Source: JALEFZ01 sp038527485
GTDB lineage: Bacteria; Bacteroidota; Bacteroidia; J057
DNA: 64,000 nt
Assembly: GCA_038527485.1 (NCBI GenBank)
Contig: JBCBFT010000009.1
Location: 41,994 to 105,993 of the forward strand
Direction: 5' to 3'
This document shows, piece by piece, positions 15,173 to 23,718 of the stretch (positions are counted from its first letter, which is position 1; every line of letters starts with the position of its first letter). A program made the translations under genes and the position numbers. The notes under the pieces are model-generated. The model ran no database searches. It had not been told where the DNA came from and saw only the letters and a list, made by a program, of their open reading frames with translations.

Positions 15173-18100
15173 TTAGACGGTCTCCGAATTTTGACTTAAA
15201 ACTGTCCACTCCTTCCCCTCTTGCTGAGGATCCCAAATAACCTGATCAAAGGCTGTTCCCACCTGACCCTGTGTACTTGTCCCCATGAGCAGGATGGATT
15301 GACTACTCGCCCACTCAGATAGTTTCTTCACAAACGTAGGAGAGAGTATAGCCAAATTCTCAGGGTATACATGTATAGGATGTAGATTATTTTGTATAGC
15401 TACTTGGAAAGAGATCAGAGTTTCGATGAATACTTGAAACTTCTGCTGATGCTCAAGAGAAGCTTCCTTTAGGTTCCAGGGGATCAATTCATTCTGAGTC
15501 GTACGCATCATGAGTTGAAAGTCAAAAGCATCTTCTAGCTGAATCGAGCTGCCATGCTGTACATGAAGGTTCCATTCACTTAGGTATTCTAGTGCTTGCT
15601 GGTTGGAAGACTGATCGGCTTGGGGATTGAATAAGGAATTGCCACCCAAAGTAAGCCCGCTATCCTGACTCAATTGATAGATTTTTTGTAGTGTCAACCA
15701 CACAGGGTGCTGGCTAGGTGCCAACTGTATACTTAGCCATCCGAGTTCGTCTCCCATGCTGTGGAGGGACTGATTCCACTCCCTCAAAACTGCTTGGACT
15801 TGAATCTGTACTTCCTTGATGAGGCTATAAGACTCTCCAATCTTATGGATCAGCGTAGCATAGGTTTGAGAAATTTCATCCTTTATCTTGGCGAGTGTTT
15901 GATTTTCTGCCCACGCTTGGAGTGTTGTAAGCCATGAGAAGACCTCATCATTTGTCTGAAATGACGCAGGCCAATTGAAGATAGTCGATGCGCCAAAGCA
16001 GCTTCTCAGGCTATGGGCTTCTGCTGAAATCTCTCCTGCCAGTTCCATCGATAATTGATGATGGTTAAGGACTTCATCCATCAACTCCTTAAGGGAGGTT
16101 TGAGTAGGTTCGTCTGTCGGATTGCTCTCATTCGTAGGCTCTACCTGCTGCCAGAGATGCCAACGCTGCAGTTCTTGATCGATCTGTTCAAGGGTCAATT
16201 GATACTGATCTTCTTGCTTGCTCCACCATACTTTGCGTTGAGAATAAGTAGATTTTGCTTCTTCTAGTGCTTGTTCTCGCTCGTGAAGGACTATTTGCAG
16301 CTTTTCTACCTCTTGGATCAGTTCTTCGTGAGGCTCAATGTAATGCGTCTTATCCTGCCAATAGGTGAATAGCGTCTCTAGAGCTTCGAGTTTGATAGAT
16401 GTTTTTTTCTTCGTCGTGCTTTGCACTTCCTGAACAGCTTGTGCCGCTTCCTGATCGATCGCCTTCAGACGTGCTTCGAACTCGTCGCGACTTGTCGTGA
16501 TTTGATTCTGTAGTGTCGAGTAGCTGCTGCTTATTTGGTGTAGGGATTGGGTGCTATTCTCTCTGTACTTCGCCAGACTTTCTAGTATGTCATGGACCTT
16601 CTCTTGCTGTTGCTGCTGGCTGATGCGATCAGAAATAGAAGTTGTATCTCTCTGTCTCTTTGCTTGTATCTGCTCAATTTCTGAAAGGGTGAGGTTGAGA
16701 TTTTTCTGAACTTGTCGGATACGTTGGCGGTACTTCTTTTCTAGACTTTCCTGTTGTTGGCGGAGATCTTTCTCTTCCTCTTGAAAAGCTTTTTGCAAAG
16801 CCTCTAACTGAAACTTGAGCTCATCGACTTCCTGATATAGTTCTTCGGTTGTAGGGCCCTTTTTTTCCACCTCTCCAAGATCTAGATGGATGCCATAGAG
16901 GAGGTCGTTGAGGCGGACGACACTGGGATTGAGATAGCTGTGGAATAGTACTTCTTCTTTGATGACTTTTCCGATGGTTTTCTGCCAACCTGGGTATCTA
17001 TTTTCCAGCCAGCCAAAGAAACTCTGGTTCCGCTTTTCAATCCAGTGATGGAGTTGGTCCAGTCTCTGTTGAATGGGGACTTGCTTGAGGGTGTTTTTTT
17101 CTTGCGCAGCCTGTAGCTTCCACCCGATGAGTGCTTGTTCTCCCTTTCGACTAGCTTCCAAGTGATCCAACTCAGATCGGTAGATTTCTAGCTGCTGCTG
17201 AAGCTGTGTTTCTTGAATAGGACCTGACTGCTCTTCTTCAGTCTGTTCTTGAGATTGTTGTGAGGAAAGAAAGTGATACCCTTGCGCAATGTATGCGTTG
17301 GCACGCTGTAGGTCATGGTAAAACGCGCGTTGTGTTTCTGTAAAGGTTTCCTCATAGCTTTGATGAAGTTGTTGGATCTCTGCTACATATTGCTGTGCGG
17401 CTTTCGCCTTGGCGGGTTCGTAGGCGGCTTCGATCATTGCCTGAGCAGAGGCTTTCCGAGCAGCTGGCTTCATCTCAGGAAGGTGCGTTTTTAAGAACTC
17501 CTCCCAGTTTGCTTTCCAAGTTGGCACCTCTATTCCTTGATATTGCGCTATTTTTTCCTCTGCTAGCCATACTCGCTCTTCTGCCAATCCTAGCGCTTTG
17601 ATGGTTTCGTATAAATCATCCTTTTTCTGTTGGATATTTTTTGCGTAGAGATGGAGCTCCTTAGATGATTGTTCGCCTATGTTTGCTATGTCTGTAAGTA
17701 CCCGAGCCTTTGTTCTTTCTGCTTCTCTAGCTGCTGCTTGGATTTGTGGCTGTAGATGAGCGATGTATGAACGCACATCTTGAAATTGTTGATAGCGTTT
17801 GCCAAGGGTTTGAAAGCGAGACTCATTACGTTCAAATACCTGAATATCTGCCCAGCTTTTATGGAAGTCCTTGACTTGTTGGCTGAGTACCTTTGGATCT
17901 AGGGTGAGCGTATCCGCAATTGATCTGAGCAGGGCGCGTTTGAGTCGGACGTTTTGTGACGATCTGTCAGTAGGCTTGAACTGGTCTAGCCAGTCTTGTG
18001 GATGACTACATTTGCTGAACTCGAAGCTGGCCCATTTTTTCTTTGCGGCTCCTTTGAGTTTTCCGTAAAGAATGTTGCGGTACGCCTGTGAGGAATCGAG

Positions 18101-18517
18101 TGGATCGCTATGATTGATCTTTTTACTTCGAAGGCTTTTGAAAAGCTCTGTAGGAGAAAGGGGTTTTTGAGATCTACCTAAAAATAATTCTTCCTCAAAT
18201 GGATTTTGGATAAGACTGACCTTGATTCCTTTGTCCCAATAAAAAGCGGCTGAAAAGGTTTGCGTTTGATTCTTCGCTTGAAAAATGATCCAAGATTTAG
18301 CTTCCGGGAAGTACTTTTGGGCCTTATGTTCATTCTCTCCCAGAAAAAAATCCCATGACTCCCCAAAAAATAGACGAAAAACTTGTAGGTAGGCCAGACT
18401 CTGTGAAGGTTCTGGAGAGAGAATGAGGGTAGATTGATCCAGGGAAATCTGGGTAAAAGATTGCCCCAAACTTTGGATGAAAATGACTTTTTGAAGTTGA
18501 CCCAATGATTGATCCAT
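15173..18517 (-). CDS. MksB/MukB-like SMC coiled-coil protein lacking ATPase motifs
   Basis: A 1114-residue protein, about the length of MksB. The N-terminal 60 residues follow the SMC head layout (strand, DQSTLIL strand, helix LQVFRLFFG). Where the P-loop should be, at 34-41, it reads SPEPSQSL instead of GxNGxGKS. No GK[S/T] occurs anywhere in the protein. Long Gln/Glu-rich coiled coils fill about 240-800. Near the C-terminus the signature region reads SLEHQQK (about 1020) and the Walker B region reads IHVYPENLA (about 1050). A Gln-preceded strand SQSILLMGTS follows in the usual position. It lies downstream of the mksE-like gene. I infer a condensin-like protein that has lost ATP hydrolysis. 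Alternatively it is an unrelated coiled-coil protein. The gap to mksE is 76 nt. Confidence 0.6.
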   Translation of the reverse strand: MDQSLGQLQKVIFIQSLGQSFTQISLDQSTLILSPEPSQSLAYLQVFRLFFGESWDFFLGENEHKAQKYFPEAKSWIIFQAKNQTQTFSAAFYWDKGIKVSLIQNPFEEELFLGRSQKPLSPTELFKSLRSKKINHSDPLDSSQAYRNILYGKLKGAAKKKWASFEFSKCSHPQDWLDQFKPTDRSSQNVRLKRALLRSIADTLTLDPKVLSQQVKDFHKSWADIQVFERNESRFQTLGKRYQQFQDVRSYIAHLQPQIQAAAREAERTKARVLTDIANIGEQSSKELHLYAKNIQQKKDDLYETIKALGLAEERVWLAEEKIAQYQGIEVPTWKANWEEFLKTHLPEMKPAARKASAQAMIEAAYEPAKAKAAQQYVAEIQQLHQSYEETFTETQRAFYHDLQRANAYIAQGYHFLSSQQSQEQTEEEQSGPIQETQLQQQLEIYRSELDHLEASRKGEQALIGWKLQAAQEKNTLKQVPIQQRLDQLHHWIEKRNQSFFGWLENRYPGWQKTIGKVIKEEVLFHSYLNPSVVRLNDLLYGIHLDLGEVEKKGPTTEELYQEVDELKFQLEALQKAFQEEEKDLRQQQESLEKKYRQRIRQVQKNLNLTLSEIEQIQAKRQRDTTSISDRISQQQQQEKVHDILESLAKYRENSTQSLHQISSSYSTLQNQITTSRDEFEARLKAIDQEAAQAVQEVQSTTKKKTSIKLEALETLFTYWQDKTHYIEPHEELIQEVEKLQIVLHEREQALEEAKSTYSQRKVWWSKQEDQYQLTLEQIDQELQRWHLWQQVEPTNESNPTDEPTQTSLKELMDEVLNHHQLSMELAGEISAEAHSLRSCFGASTIFNWPASFQTNDEVFSWLTTLQAWAENQTLAKIKDEISQTYATLIHKIGESYSLIKEVQIQVQAVLREWNQSLHSMGDELGWLSIQLAPSQHPVWLTLQKIYQLSQDSGLTLGGNSLFNPQADQSSNQQALEYLSEWNLHVQHGSSIQLEDAFDFQLMMRTTQNELIPWNLKEASLEHQQKFQVFIETLISFQVAIQNNLHPIHVYPENLAILSPTFVKKLSEWASSQSILLMGTSTQGQVGTAFDQVIWDPQQEGKEWTVLSQNSETV

Positions 18518-18593
18518 AGAGTGGCTTTCGTCGAAGAAATGATGGTAGATGCGGCCTTACAAGATAAAGGGAATTGATGAAAGAGCGTGAACC

Positions 18594-19148
18594 TCATTTT
18601 CCTGAGGCCTTTTGCACGGCTTCCATCATGTGGAGGAGATAATGCATAGAATCTAGCAAGATAAACTGACTTCCCTCTTCATCCAGAAACGCTAGCCAGC
18701 TTTCTTTTTCCAGATTTTTCAGCATGTTTTTCAGCTTTTCGCCCAGATCTTCTCCTCCTTTGACAGAGAGCTTTCGCATCAGATTTCTGGCTTTGGGTTG
18801 CTGTCTGATGAGGTGGAGCAAATCTGCTGTGGCATGGACACGACCTAAGCTCAAGTGAGGATCTTGGAGCATAAGAATTTCTATATAATTTAGGTAGCGA
18901 AAGAGTTTTTCTAACTTATCCTCACTGGTACTTCGATTTTCTTCTCTTGAAAAATAGAAGTATCCAGGCCCCTTTGATAGTTCAAATCCCAAAGGGAGGA
19001 AGTATCCATGTAAGGCTTCAAAGTAAGCTTCTACAGCTTGGTAGAGCGATTGATGTGTATGGTCTTGACTATTTTGACTAAGGAATAGACCCCTGCTAAG
19101 CCATTCAAAAATAGCAGCTGTTTTGGCGGGAAGATGCAGTTCTGACAT
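18594..19148 (-). CDS. mksE: MksE-like condensin subunit
   Basis: A 184-residue protein that fits the Bacteroidota MksE pattern: PAKTAAIFEWLSRGLFLSQNS, then FEALHGYFLPLGFELSKGPGYFYFSR (the winged-helix part), and a basic helical C-terminal half ending in LHMMEAVQKAS. MksE/MukE subunits bind the kleisin MksF and SMC heads in MukBEF-like condensins. It sits between a 119-residue gene and the MksB-like gene, all on the minus strand. No mksF is seen in this window. The family call rests on remembered pattern similarity, so it should be confirmed by profile search. Confidence 0.65.
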   Translation of the reverse strand: MSELHLPAKTAAIFEWLSRGLFLSQNSQDHTHQSLYQAVEAYFEALHGYFLPLGFELSKGPGYFYFSREENRSTSEDKLEKLFRYLNYIEILMLQDPHLSLGRVHATADLLHLIRQQPKARNLMRKLSVKGGEDLGEKLKNMLKNLEKESWLAFLDEEGSQFILLDSMHYLLHMMEAVQKASGK

Positions 19149-19204
19149 GAAGGATTCGTTGGATCATCACAACTTAGGAGGGTACAAAGATAGAAAAGTA
19201 GGGG

Positions 19205-19564
19205 CTATTTTGACGAGGTTTTGGGCTTGCGGTTGTAGTGAATGTCTTTTTTATCTGTGCGCAGGAATGGCTGGGGGTGAAGAAGCTGGAAGGTCTGTTG
19301 GAGGAAGTCTTCAGGACCCTTGACTTGGGCAAGGGTGAGTTTCCAATCTTTTCGTGTGGCTTCAGCATGAACCAGTCCTAGTTCAGGCGTGACATGAATC
19401 TTGATTTCGGTTTCAGCTAGTGGATGGGATAGAAGGATGAGATGTTGTTTGCGAAGCTGGATGACATCGGCGCGAAATTGTCCCTGCCCCCTCACTTTGA
19501 CAAGTGCTTCTGTTAGTACTTCCCATGTTGCTCCTCTATCATCCTTTTTTTGAAACCACTTCAT
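19205..19564 (-). CDS. Hypothetical protein, first gene of the mksE unit
   Basis: A 119-residue protein that I do not recognise. It is mixed alpha/beta, with a basic Ser/Lys-rich tail (HYNRKPKTSSK), and has no signal peptide or membrane segment. The ATG at 19564 (MKWFQKKDDR) is chosen. The frame is open to 19654, but that extension overlaps no recognisable domain. It is 56 nt upstream of mksE in the same direction. It is much too short to be MksF, so the kleisin is absent or encoded elsewhere. Confidence 0.6.
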   Translation of the reverse strand: MKWFQKKDDRGATWEVLTEALVKVRGQGQFRADVIQLRKQHLILLSHPLAETEIKIHVTPELGLVHAEATRKDWKLTLAQVKGPEDFLQQTFQLLHPQPFLRTDKKDIHYNRKPKTSSK

Positions 19565-19712
19565 CTTAAATTCGTTAATAATCCGATCTGCCCAAAAGAT
19601 ACAAAAGATGTCGCTTGGTAGCATGAAAAGGGAAGGAAGATGCCTTAAAAGCACGGATAGCTATAAGCTAAATATTATTCCTACCTTTAGTCTCATCACC
19701 AATCAAACACCT

Positions 19713-20390
19713 ATGCAACAACGACTCTTATGGCTGACCTGTTTGGGAATCTTCCTTTGGTCATGCAATAGTTCTCAACCTCAAGAGCAAGAAACACCCG
19801 CCACAGATTCTGTGACGACATCAGAGGCAGCACGCCGCGTACTGGATACAACACAGGCGAGATCTATTGCTCCACGAGAAGATGCTACGCCACTTCCTGT
19901 AGAAGACGTGGCTAGTGTTGTCTTACAAGCCCTCAAAGAAAAGGACTGGGAGACCGTCGCTGATTATGTGCATAGTAGCCAAGGCGTGTGTTTCACACCT
20001 GAAGTATATGTCTCAGACAAGGATCAAACCTTGATGGCTGACCAGCTTCGTTCTGCTGATGTCCGCAACCAAAAGAGAAATTGGGGAGATATGTACGGGG
20101 AGGAAGCAGGCAGTAAACTACAGACTTTAGATGAATATTACAGTCGGTACATCATGGATGTAGACTTTACGAAGGCGGAGGAGGTAAATTTTAATAAGGA
20201 TGTGCAAAGAGGCAATAGCATCAACAATGCACGAACGGCTTTCGAAGCACCCTACATTGTGGAATATTATATTCCAGGGGTAAATCCAGATTTTGGAGGG
20301 ATGGATTGGCGGTCGCTGCGATTGGTTTTTGGGAAAGATGGTAACGGATGGGGGCTTGTCGGTGTCATACATGGTGCCTGGACTCCCTAA
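19713..20390 (+). CDS. Hypothetical lipoprotein
   Basis: A 225-residue protein with a lipoprotein signal peptide. A hydrophobic stretch LLWLTCLGIFLW is followed by a lipobox ending in Cys (LWSC) at about residue 18, then a low-complexity Gln/Glu/Thr linker. The rest (about 60-225) is a globular domain with VASVVLQALKEKDWETVADYVH, resembling proteins where a stress or substrate domain follows a count of use. It ends VGVIHGAWTP. No enzyme motif is recognised. The ATG at 19713 is preferred over an upstream in-frame start at 19608, which would place 35 residues before the lipobox signal. Confidence 0.7.
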   Translation: MQQRLLWLTCLGIFLWSCNSSQPQEQETPATDSVTTSEAARRVLDTTQARSIAPREDATPLPVEDVASVVLQALKEKDWETVADYVHSSQGVCFTPEVYVSDKDQTLMADQLRSADVRNQKRNWGDMYGEEAGSKLQTLDEYYSRYIMDVDFTKAEEVNFNKDVQRGNSINNARTAFEAPYIVEYYIPGVNPDFGGMDWRSLRLVFGKDGNGWGLVGVIHGAWTP

Positions 20391-20435
20391 TGCTACGAGT
20401 TAATAAAAATAGAATCATGCGGGAGCCTAGGAGAC

Positions 20436-20443
20436 TAAATTTG
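20436..20443 (+). promoter_or_regulatory. -7 promoter box of the acetyltransferase gene
   Basis: TAAATTTG, an exact TAnnTTTG match, would start transcription roughly 20 nt before the ATG at 20470. No -33 TTG is seen at the usual spacing. Confidence 0.4.
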
Positions 20444-20469
20444 GTTCCTTCTTTTTTAAATAATCATAT

Positions 20470-21114
20470 ATGAATAAAGCGAGTCAAACGCCCGTATTAA
20501 TTGTAGGTACAGAGACTGAGGCGCGCATGGCCCTCGATATTGCCAATGAGCTGGACGTCTTGGTGTATGGATTTTTGACGGATGATCCTGATCTGGTGCA
20601 TAAGGAGATCAATGATATTTTAATTGCCGCAGAATTGGGTAGTAAGGATGGGCAGACCCTTTTGAAGGATGAGGGAGTGAAAATAATTGTAGCAGAAAGA
20701 GACCCTTCGGATCGTCGCCAATTACAGGTATACATCGAGGATCGGAAAGCAGAAATTATCACCCTGTTTCATCCGATGAACAGCGTCTCTCCTCACACCA
20801 TCATCGGAAAAGGAAACCTTGCTGGACCTGGGCTTGTGGTAGGAGCCAATGCAGAGATGGGAGATTTTAACTTGTTGGGAACTTATGTCTCTGTAGGCAT
20901 AGATGCCATGGTCGGAAATTATTGCACGATACAGGATGGCGTACGAATTGGAGACAACGTAGAGATCGAAGATGAGGTATTCATTGGGATTGGTGCGGTG
21001 ATTCACCCTGGTGTGAAGATTGGCCATAAAGCTTCTGTAGCGGCAGGCTCTATCGTATTGCAGGACGTACCTGACGAGACTTCGGTCTTTGGCAATCCAG
21101 CGAAGCCTGTATAG
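20470..21114 (+). CDS. PglD/NeuD-family sugar O-/N-acetyltransferase
   Basis: A 214-residue left-handed beta-helix acyltransferase. The N-terminal half is a Rossmann-like domain (VLIVGTETEARMALDIANEL) and the C-terminal half has hexapeptide repeats (IIGKGNLAGPGLVVGANAEM, then IGDNVEIEDEVFIGIGAVIH). It ends SVFGNPAKPV, the usual C-terminal signature. Such enzymes acetylate amino sugars or sialic-acid-like sugars with acetyl-CoA. No sugar biosynthesis cluster surrounds it, so the substrate cannot be assigned. Confidence 0.85.
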   Translation: MNKASQTPVLIVGTETEARMALDIANELDVLVYGFLTDDPDLVHKEINDILIAAELGSKDGQTLLKDEGVKIIVAERDPSDRRQLQVYIEDRKAEIITLFHPMNSVSPHTIIGKGNLAGPGLVVGANAEMGDFNLLGTYVSVGIDAMVGNYCTIQDGVRIGDNVEIEDEVFIGIGAVIHPGVKIGHKASVAAGSIVLQDVPDETSVFGNPAKPV

Positions 21115-21138
21115 GTAATAGGTAAGGGATTCAAAGCT

Positions 21139-21265
21139 GTCCCAGACACTCATCCTGCGAATCCCAAAATCCTGCTCAAAAGACGAGGAATCCAACAGAG
21201 AAAACGGATCTTACATAGTCCCAGACACTTATCCTGTGAATCCCAAAATCCTGCTCAAAAAACGA
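21139..21265. repeat. Two copies of a dispersed repeat related to the 25.2-kb array
   Basis: A roughly 49-bp word occurs at about 21139-21187 and 21217-21265 with a few differences. Its core ATCCTGnGAATCCC plus AAAATCCTGCTC is the reverse complement of the 26-bp core that begins each unit of the tandem array at 25157-25779, with 2-3 mismatches. The same element family is therefore present at two loci in opposite orientation. No gene is seen within it. Confidence 0.75.
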
Positions 21266-21313
21266 GAAAATATGAGGAATCTCAGATCTAGCAGTTCCCT
21301 TCTACTGCCAATA

Positions 21314-21346
21314 TAAAAAAAGCTCTTACCCACAGGTAGGAGCTTT
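21314..21346 (-). terminator. Terminator of the yceD-rpmF operon
   Basis: AAAGCTC and GAGCTTT form the outer stem and ACC/GGT the inner stem, separated by a small internal loop with a CACA apex. Read on the minus strand the hairpin ends in a T run. It lies about 75 nt beyond the rpmF stop. Confidence 0.7.
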
Positions 21347-21422
21347 CTCTATAAAATATTTCAAATACATATGTGTCGAACTGATATACAATTCGTCCTG
21401 TAGTATCGCAAGAACCTTCGGC

Positions 21423-21605
21423 TTACTCTTCAGTACCTGTCACTACTTGCTTTCCGCGGTAGTATCCACTCTCCAGGCTCACGCGGTGGTAAAGCGTAGC
21501 TTCTCCACTCTCTGGATCGATGTAATAGGTTCTAGGCTTCAGCTTGAGATGCGTTCTTCTCTTGTCTCTTCTTGTCTTCGAAATTTTTCGCTTGGGATGC
21601 GCCAT
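21423..21605 (-). CDS. rpmF: 50S ribosomal protein L32
   Basis: A 60-residue L32, starting MAHPKRKISKTRRDKRRTH, the standard family start, and with the family's usual length. It is a structural protein of the large ribosomal subunit. The zinc Cys residues present in some L32 proteins are absent here, as in many Bacteroidota. It follows yceD by 33 nt in an operon that is conserved across bacteria. Confidence 0.97.
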   Translation of the reverse strand: MAHPKRKISKTRRDKRRTHLKLKPRTYYIDPESGEATLYHRVSLESGYYRGKQVVTGTEE

Positions 21606-21638
21606 AACTCCTACAGCTTATAGTTTATTACTCGTGAA

Positions 21639-22190
21639 TCAGTCTAGTTTATCTTTGAGCTTCTTGAGAGCGGCCCAGCGAGGATCGATTTCTTCTTCCT
21701 CGTCTTCTGTCTCCTCTCCTTCGTCTTCAATCAGACCGAGTGCCTTAAGGACTGCTTCATCGCAGATATGCACTTCAGGATCTGGAACAAATCGCATAGG
21801 GAGTGAGAGGTGGATGAAATCATAGATTTCTTGTACAAGCGAAAGCTGTGTATCGTCAGGATCTACGTTGATGACTTCTTCCGTATCGTATTTTACATTC
21901 TCTCTAAAGGAGTAGATCAACTTGTAGGATACATCAAAGGGGTGTGGATAAGGTTCGCCACATCGGTCGCAGTTTACTTCGGCCCACCCTGTAATGTGCC
22001 AGTTTGTATCCATATGTCCTTTCATTTTCTGAATGCGAATGGACACATTGATCTCCCCTTCGTGTATGAGGGAATGCTCAAAATTCTCAAAAAACGGAGC
22101 AGAAACAGTGAAAGTTTCTACTTGTTCGCCTACGCGAAGGAGGGGTACGTTAAGAGAATATTCTCTTGCAAATTTTTTGTCGTACGCCAT
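21639..22190 (-). CDS. yceD: YceD-family (DUF177) protein
   Basis: A 183-residue DUF177 protein. It shows the family's CDRCGEP motif (around residue 75), an acidic central segment, and the conserved DPRWAALKKLKDKL near its end. YceD family members are linked to 23S rRNA accumulation or processing in plants and bacteria. In bacteria the gene normally precedes rpmF, as here. It is preceded by a -7 box and a purine-rich ribosome site. Confidence 0.92.
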   Translation of the reverse strand: MAYDKKFAREYSLNVPLLRVGEQVETFTVSAPFFENFEHSLIHEGEINVSIRIQKMKGHMDTNWHITGWAEVNCDRCGEPYPHPFDVSYKLIYSFRENVKYDTEEVINVDPDDTQLSLVQEIYDFIHLSLPMRFVPDPEVHICDEAVLKALGLIEDEGEETEDEEEEIDPRWAALKKLKDKLD

Positions 22191-22210
22191 GGTTTTCTCC
22201 TTTCGGCTCG

Positions 22211-22218
22211 CAAAGTTA
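22211..22218 (-). promoter_or_regulatory. -7 promoter box of yceD-rpmF
   Basis: On the minus strand this reads TAACTTTG, matching TAnnTTTG. The leader is about 15 nt and contains AAAGGAG, 6-7 nt before the ATG at 22190. Confidence 0.5.
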
Positions 22219-22395
22219 ATAAAAAATTAATCCAAATTCTAAAGAAAAAATACACAAGTCTAGTCTTCCCTTACACTATATGAAATAAGACTATTTGGGA
22301 AGATGCTACAGCAAGGCGCGACCACAGATTTTGTAGGACAAAAGAGGATCATTTCAACTTGGAATGGGAAAACGCATGGGGATAGATGCACTATC

Positions 22396-23529
22396 TTATA
22401 AAAGCGCCCCAATAGAGAATTGAATATAGTCTGCAACAGCCTTGTGTGCCTTGATGTATACCCCAGCGTAGAAGTTTATCTTATGCCCTTCGTGGATGGG
22501 ATGTAGGTAGAATTGTGGTCCAATGTACATACCCCATTGGTCGGCAACCTGCGGATTGGGTCTCATGTAGTAAAACCCTTTCGTGACAATGCCCATTCTC
22601 CTGAATAAAAACTCATGCCCTATCCAGAAGGAAAGTACGTGAGGTGAACCATAATCGCTGATGTCCTGTATGTCATGGTCTCTGATAAATTGCACAATGG
22701 CACGATCGTATTCCCATCCGAAGCCTGTCATGAGGTGGTAGATTTTTCCTAGGTACAATCCTCCTCCCATTTTGAGATGATAGACAGGATAGGTAGGTCC
22801 ACCGAATATCTTTTCTTCCTTAAATCCCAACCCACTTTGGAGGATAAGGTGTAAGACATTCGTTTTTCTGAATAGGAGCTCTTTTTTACGTGTGGGTTCG
22901 AGTGCCTGATGTCTATAAGTGATGCCGACTCGCAGTTGGAGAGAATTCAATCCTAGATTGGGTTGCTTGTACTTAGAATTGGACTGGTGGGCTACGAGTG
23001 TCCCCAGGCGCAGTCCCCAGTGGGGGGTAAGCTGTGTAGTGAGTAGGAGTCCGAGTTCTGGGTGAATGTTGAAGTGACTACTGATGGCATTGTTGAGAGG
23101 ATTCTCAGTAGGATGAAACGTACGGGTGTTGTAGGCGAGGCCCATACCGAAGCGGCCATAGAGAGAAAAGGGGTTGTAGCGCGCCAAAGGATAATCAATG
23201 AAGGGGCGAAGAGAATAAGAGGTGCCTAAGACAGGCGTATTTCCATAGTCTAGGAAAGAAAATATCCAACCTACACGTGGCTTATGTAAGGCGGGTTCCC
23301 ATGGAGCTTCTCCCAGAGTTTGACGGGCCATCTCGATCTGAATCGATCGGGCGGATTTTGGCAGTTCGAAAACCATGCTTTCGCGGTGCTTTACGGTATT
23401 GCCCCAGAGTAAGTCTACGCTCCACTCACGTGATTGAAGAAACTGTTGGATTTTGGGATGCTTAGATTGGGCTGGGAGTAGAGATAGCCCAAGCAGTAAA
23501 CAGACCCATATGCAGGTAAAGGTTTTCAC
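22396..23529 (-). CDS. PagL-like lipid A 3-O-deacylase/acyloxyacyl hydrolase with C-terminal extension
   Basis: A protein of about 377 residues with a signal peptide that ends SLLPAQ. Residues about 90-205 match the PagL/acyloxyacyl hydrolase beta-barrel. They include FSLYGRFGMGLAYNT, PELGLLLTT and HQSN near residue 181 with PNLGLNSL after it, which is the PagL H-x-SN...PN-G catalytic region. PagL removes the 3-O acyl chain of lipid A in the outer membrane. A further ~150 residues of barrel-like sequence follow, which is unusual for PagL. The start is uncertain. A GTG at 23529 gives a normal signal peptide, while a TTG at 23574 gives 15 extra residues. Confidence 0.75.
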   Translation of the reverse strand: MKTFTCIWVCLLLGLSLLPAQSKHPKIQQFLQSREWSVDLLWGNTVKHRESMVFELPKSARSIQIEMARQTLGEAPWEPALHKPRVGWIFSFLDYGNTPVLGTSYSLRPFIDYPLARYNPFSLYGRFGMGLAYNTRTFHPTENPLNNAISSHFNIHPELGLLLTTQLTPHWGLRLGTLVAHQSNSKYKQPNLGLNSLQLRVGITYRHQALEPTRKKELLFRKTNVLHLILQSGLGFKEEKIFGGPTYPVYHLKMGGGLYLGKIYHLMTGFGWEYDRAIVQFIRDHDIQDISDYGSPHVLSFWIGHEFLFRRMGIVTKGFYYMRPNPQVADQWGMYIGPQFYLHPIHEGHKINFYAGVYIKAHKAVADYIQFSIGALL

Positions 23530-23549
23530 AAGGTATCTACATAAAAATG

Positions 23550-23563
23550 GCCGCCATTGCGGC
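23550..23563. other. Small GC-rich hairpin before the PagL-like gene
   Basis: GCCGC and GCGGC form a perfect 5-bp stem with a CATT loop in an otherwise A/T-rich region. If translation starts at GTG 23529 the hairpin is in the leader about 20 nt upstream. If it starts at TTG 23574 it is coding. Confidence 0.3.
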
Positions 23564-23718
23564 GGCACATGCAAGGAGTCTTGGAAGGTTAAACAATAAA
23601 TTAAGCCTAAAAATAAAGAGAAAATTCTAATTCCGAAATGAAAATTTCGCTTTGGATTGTAAATTTAAAGAGAAGCATATTTGATAACATATATGTAATA
23701 CCTTTTTTGTTAATTAAG

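Noticed and set aside
14994..15236. 80-codon minus-strand frame spanning the intergenic region after scpA
   Set aside because: It overlaps both the candidate RNA gene promoter and the 3' end of the MksB-like gene, and it has no domain, start context or conserved look.
18178..18597. An overlapping 139-codon frame at the start of the MksB-like gene that might hide a frameshifted P-loop
   Set aside because: This frame contains no GxxxxGK[S/T] motif and has an unnatural composition. The missing P-loop is therefore not explained by a simple frameshift here.
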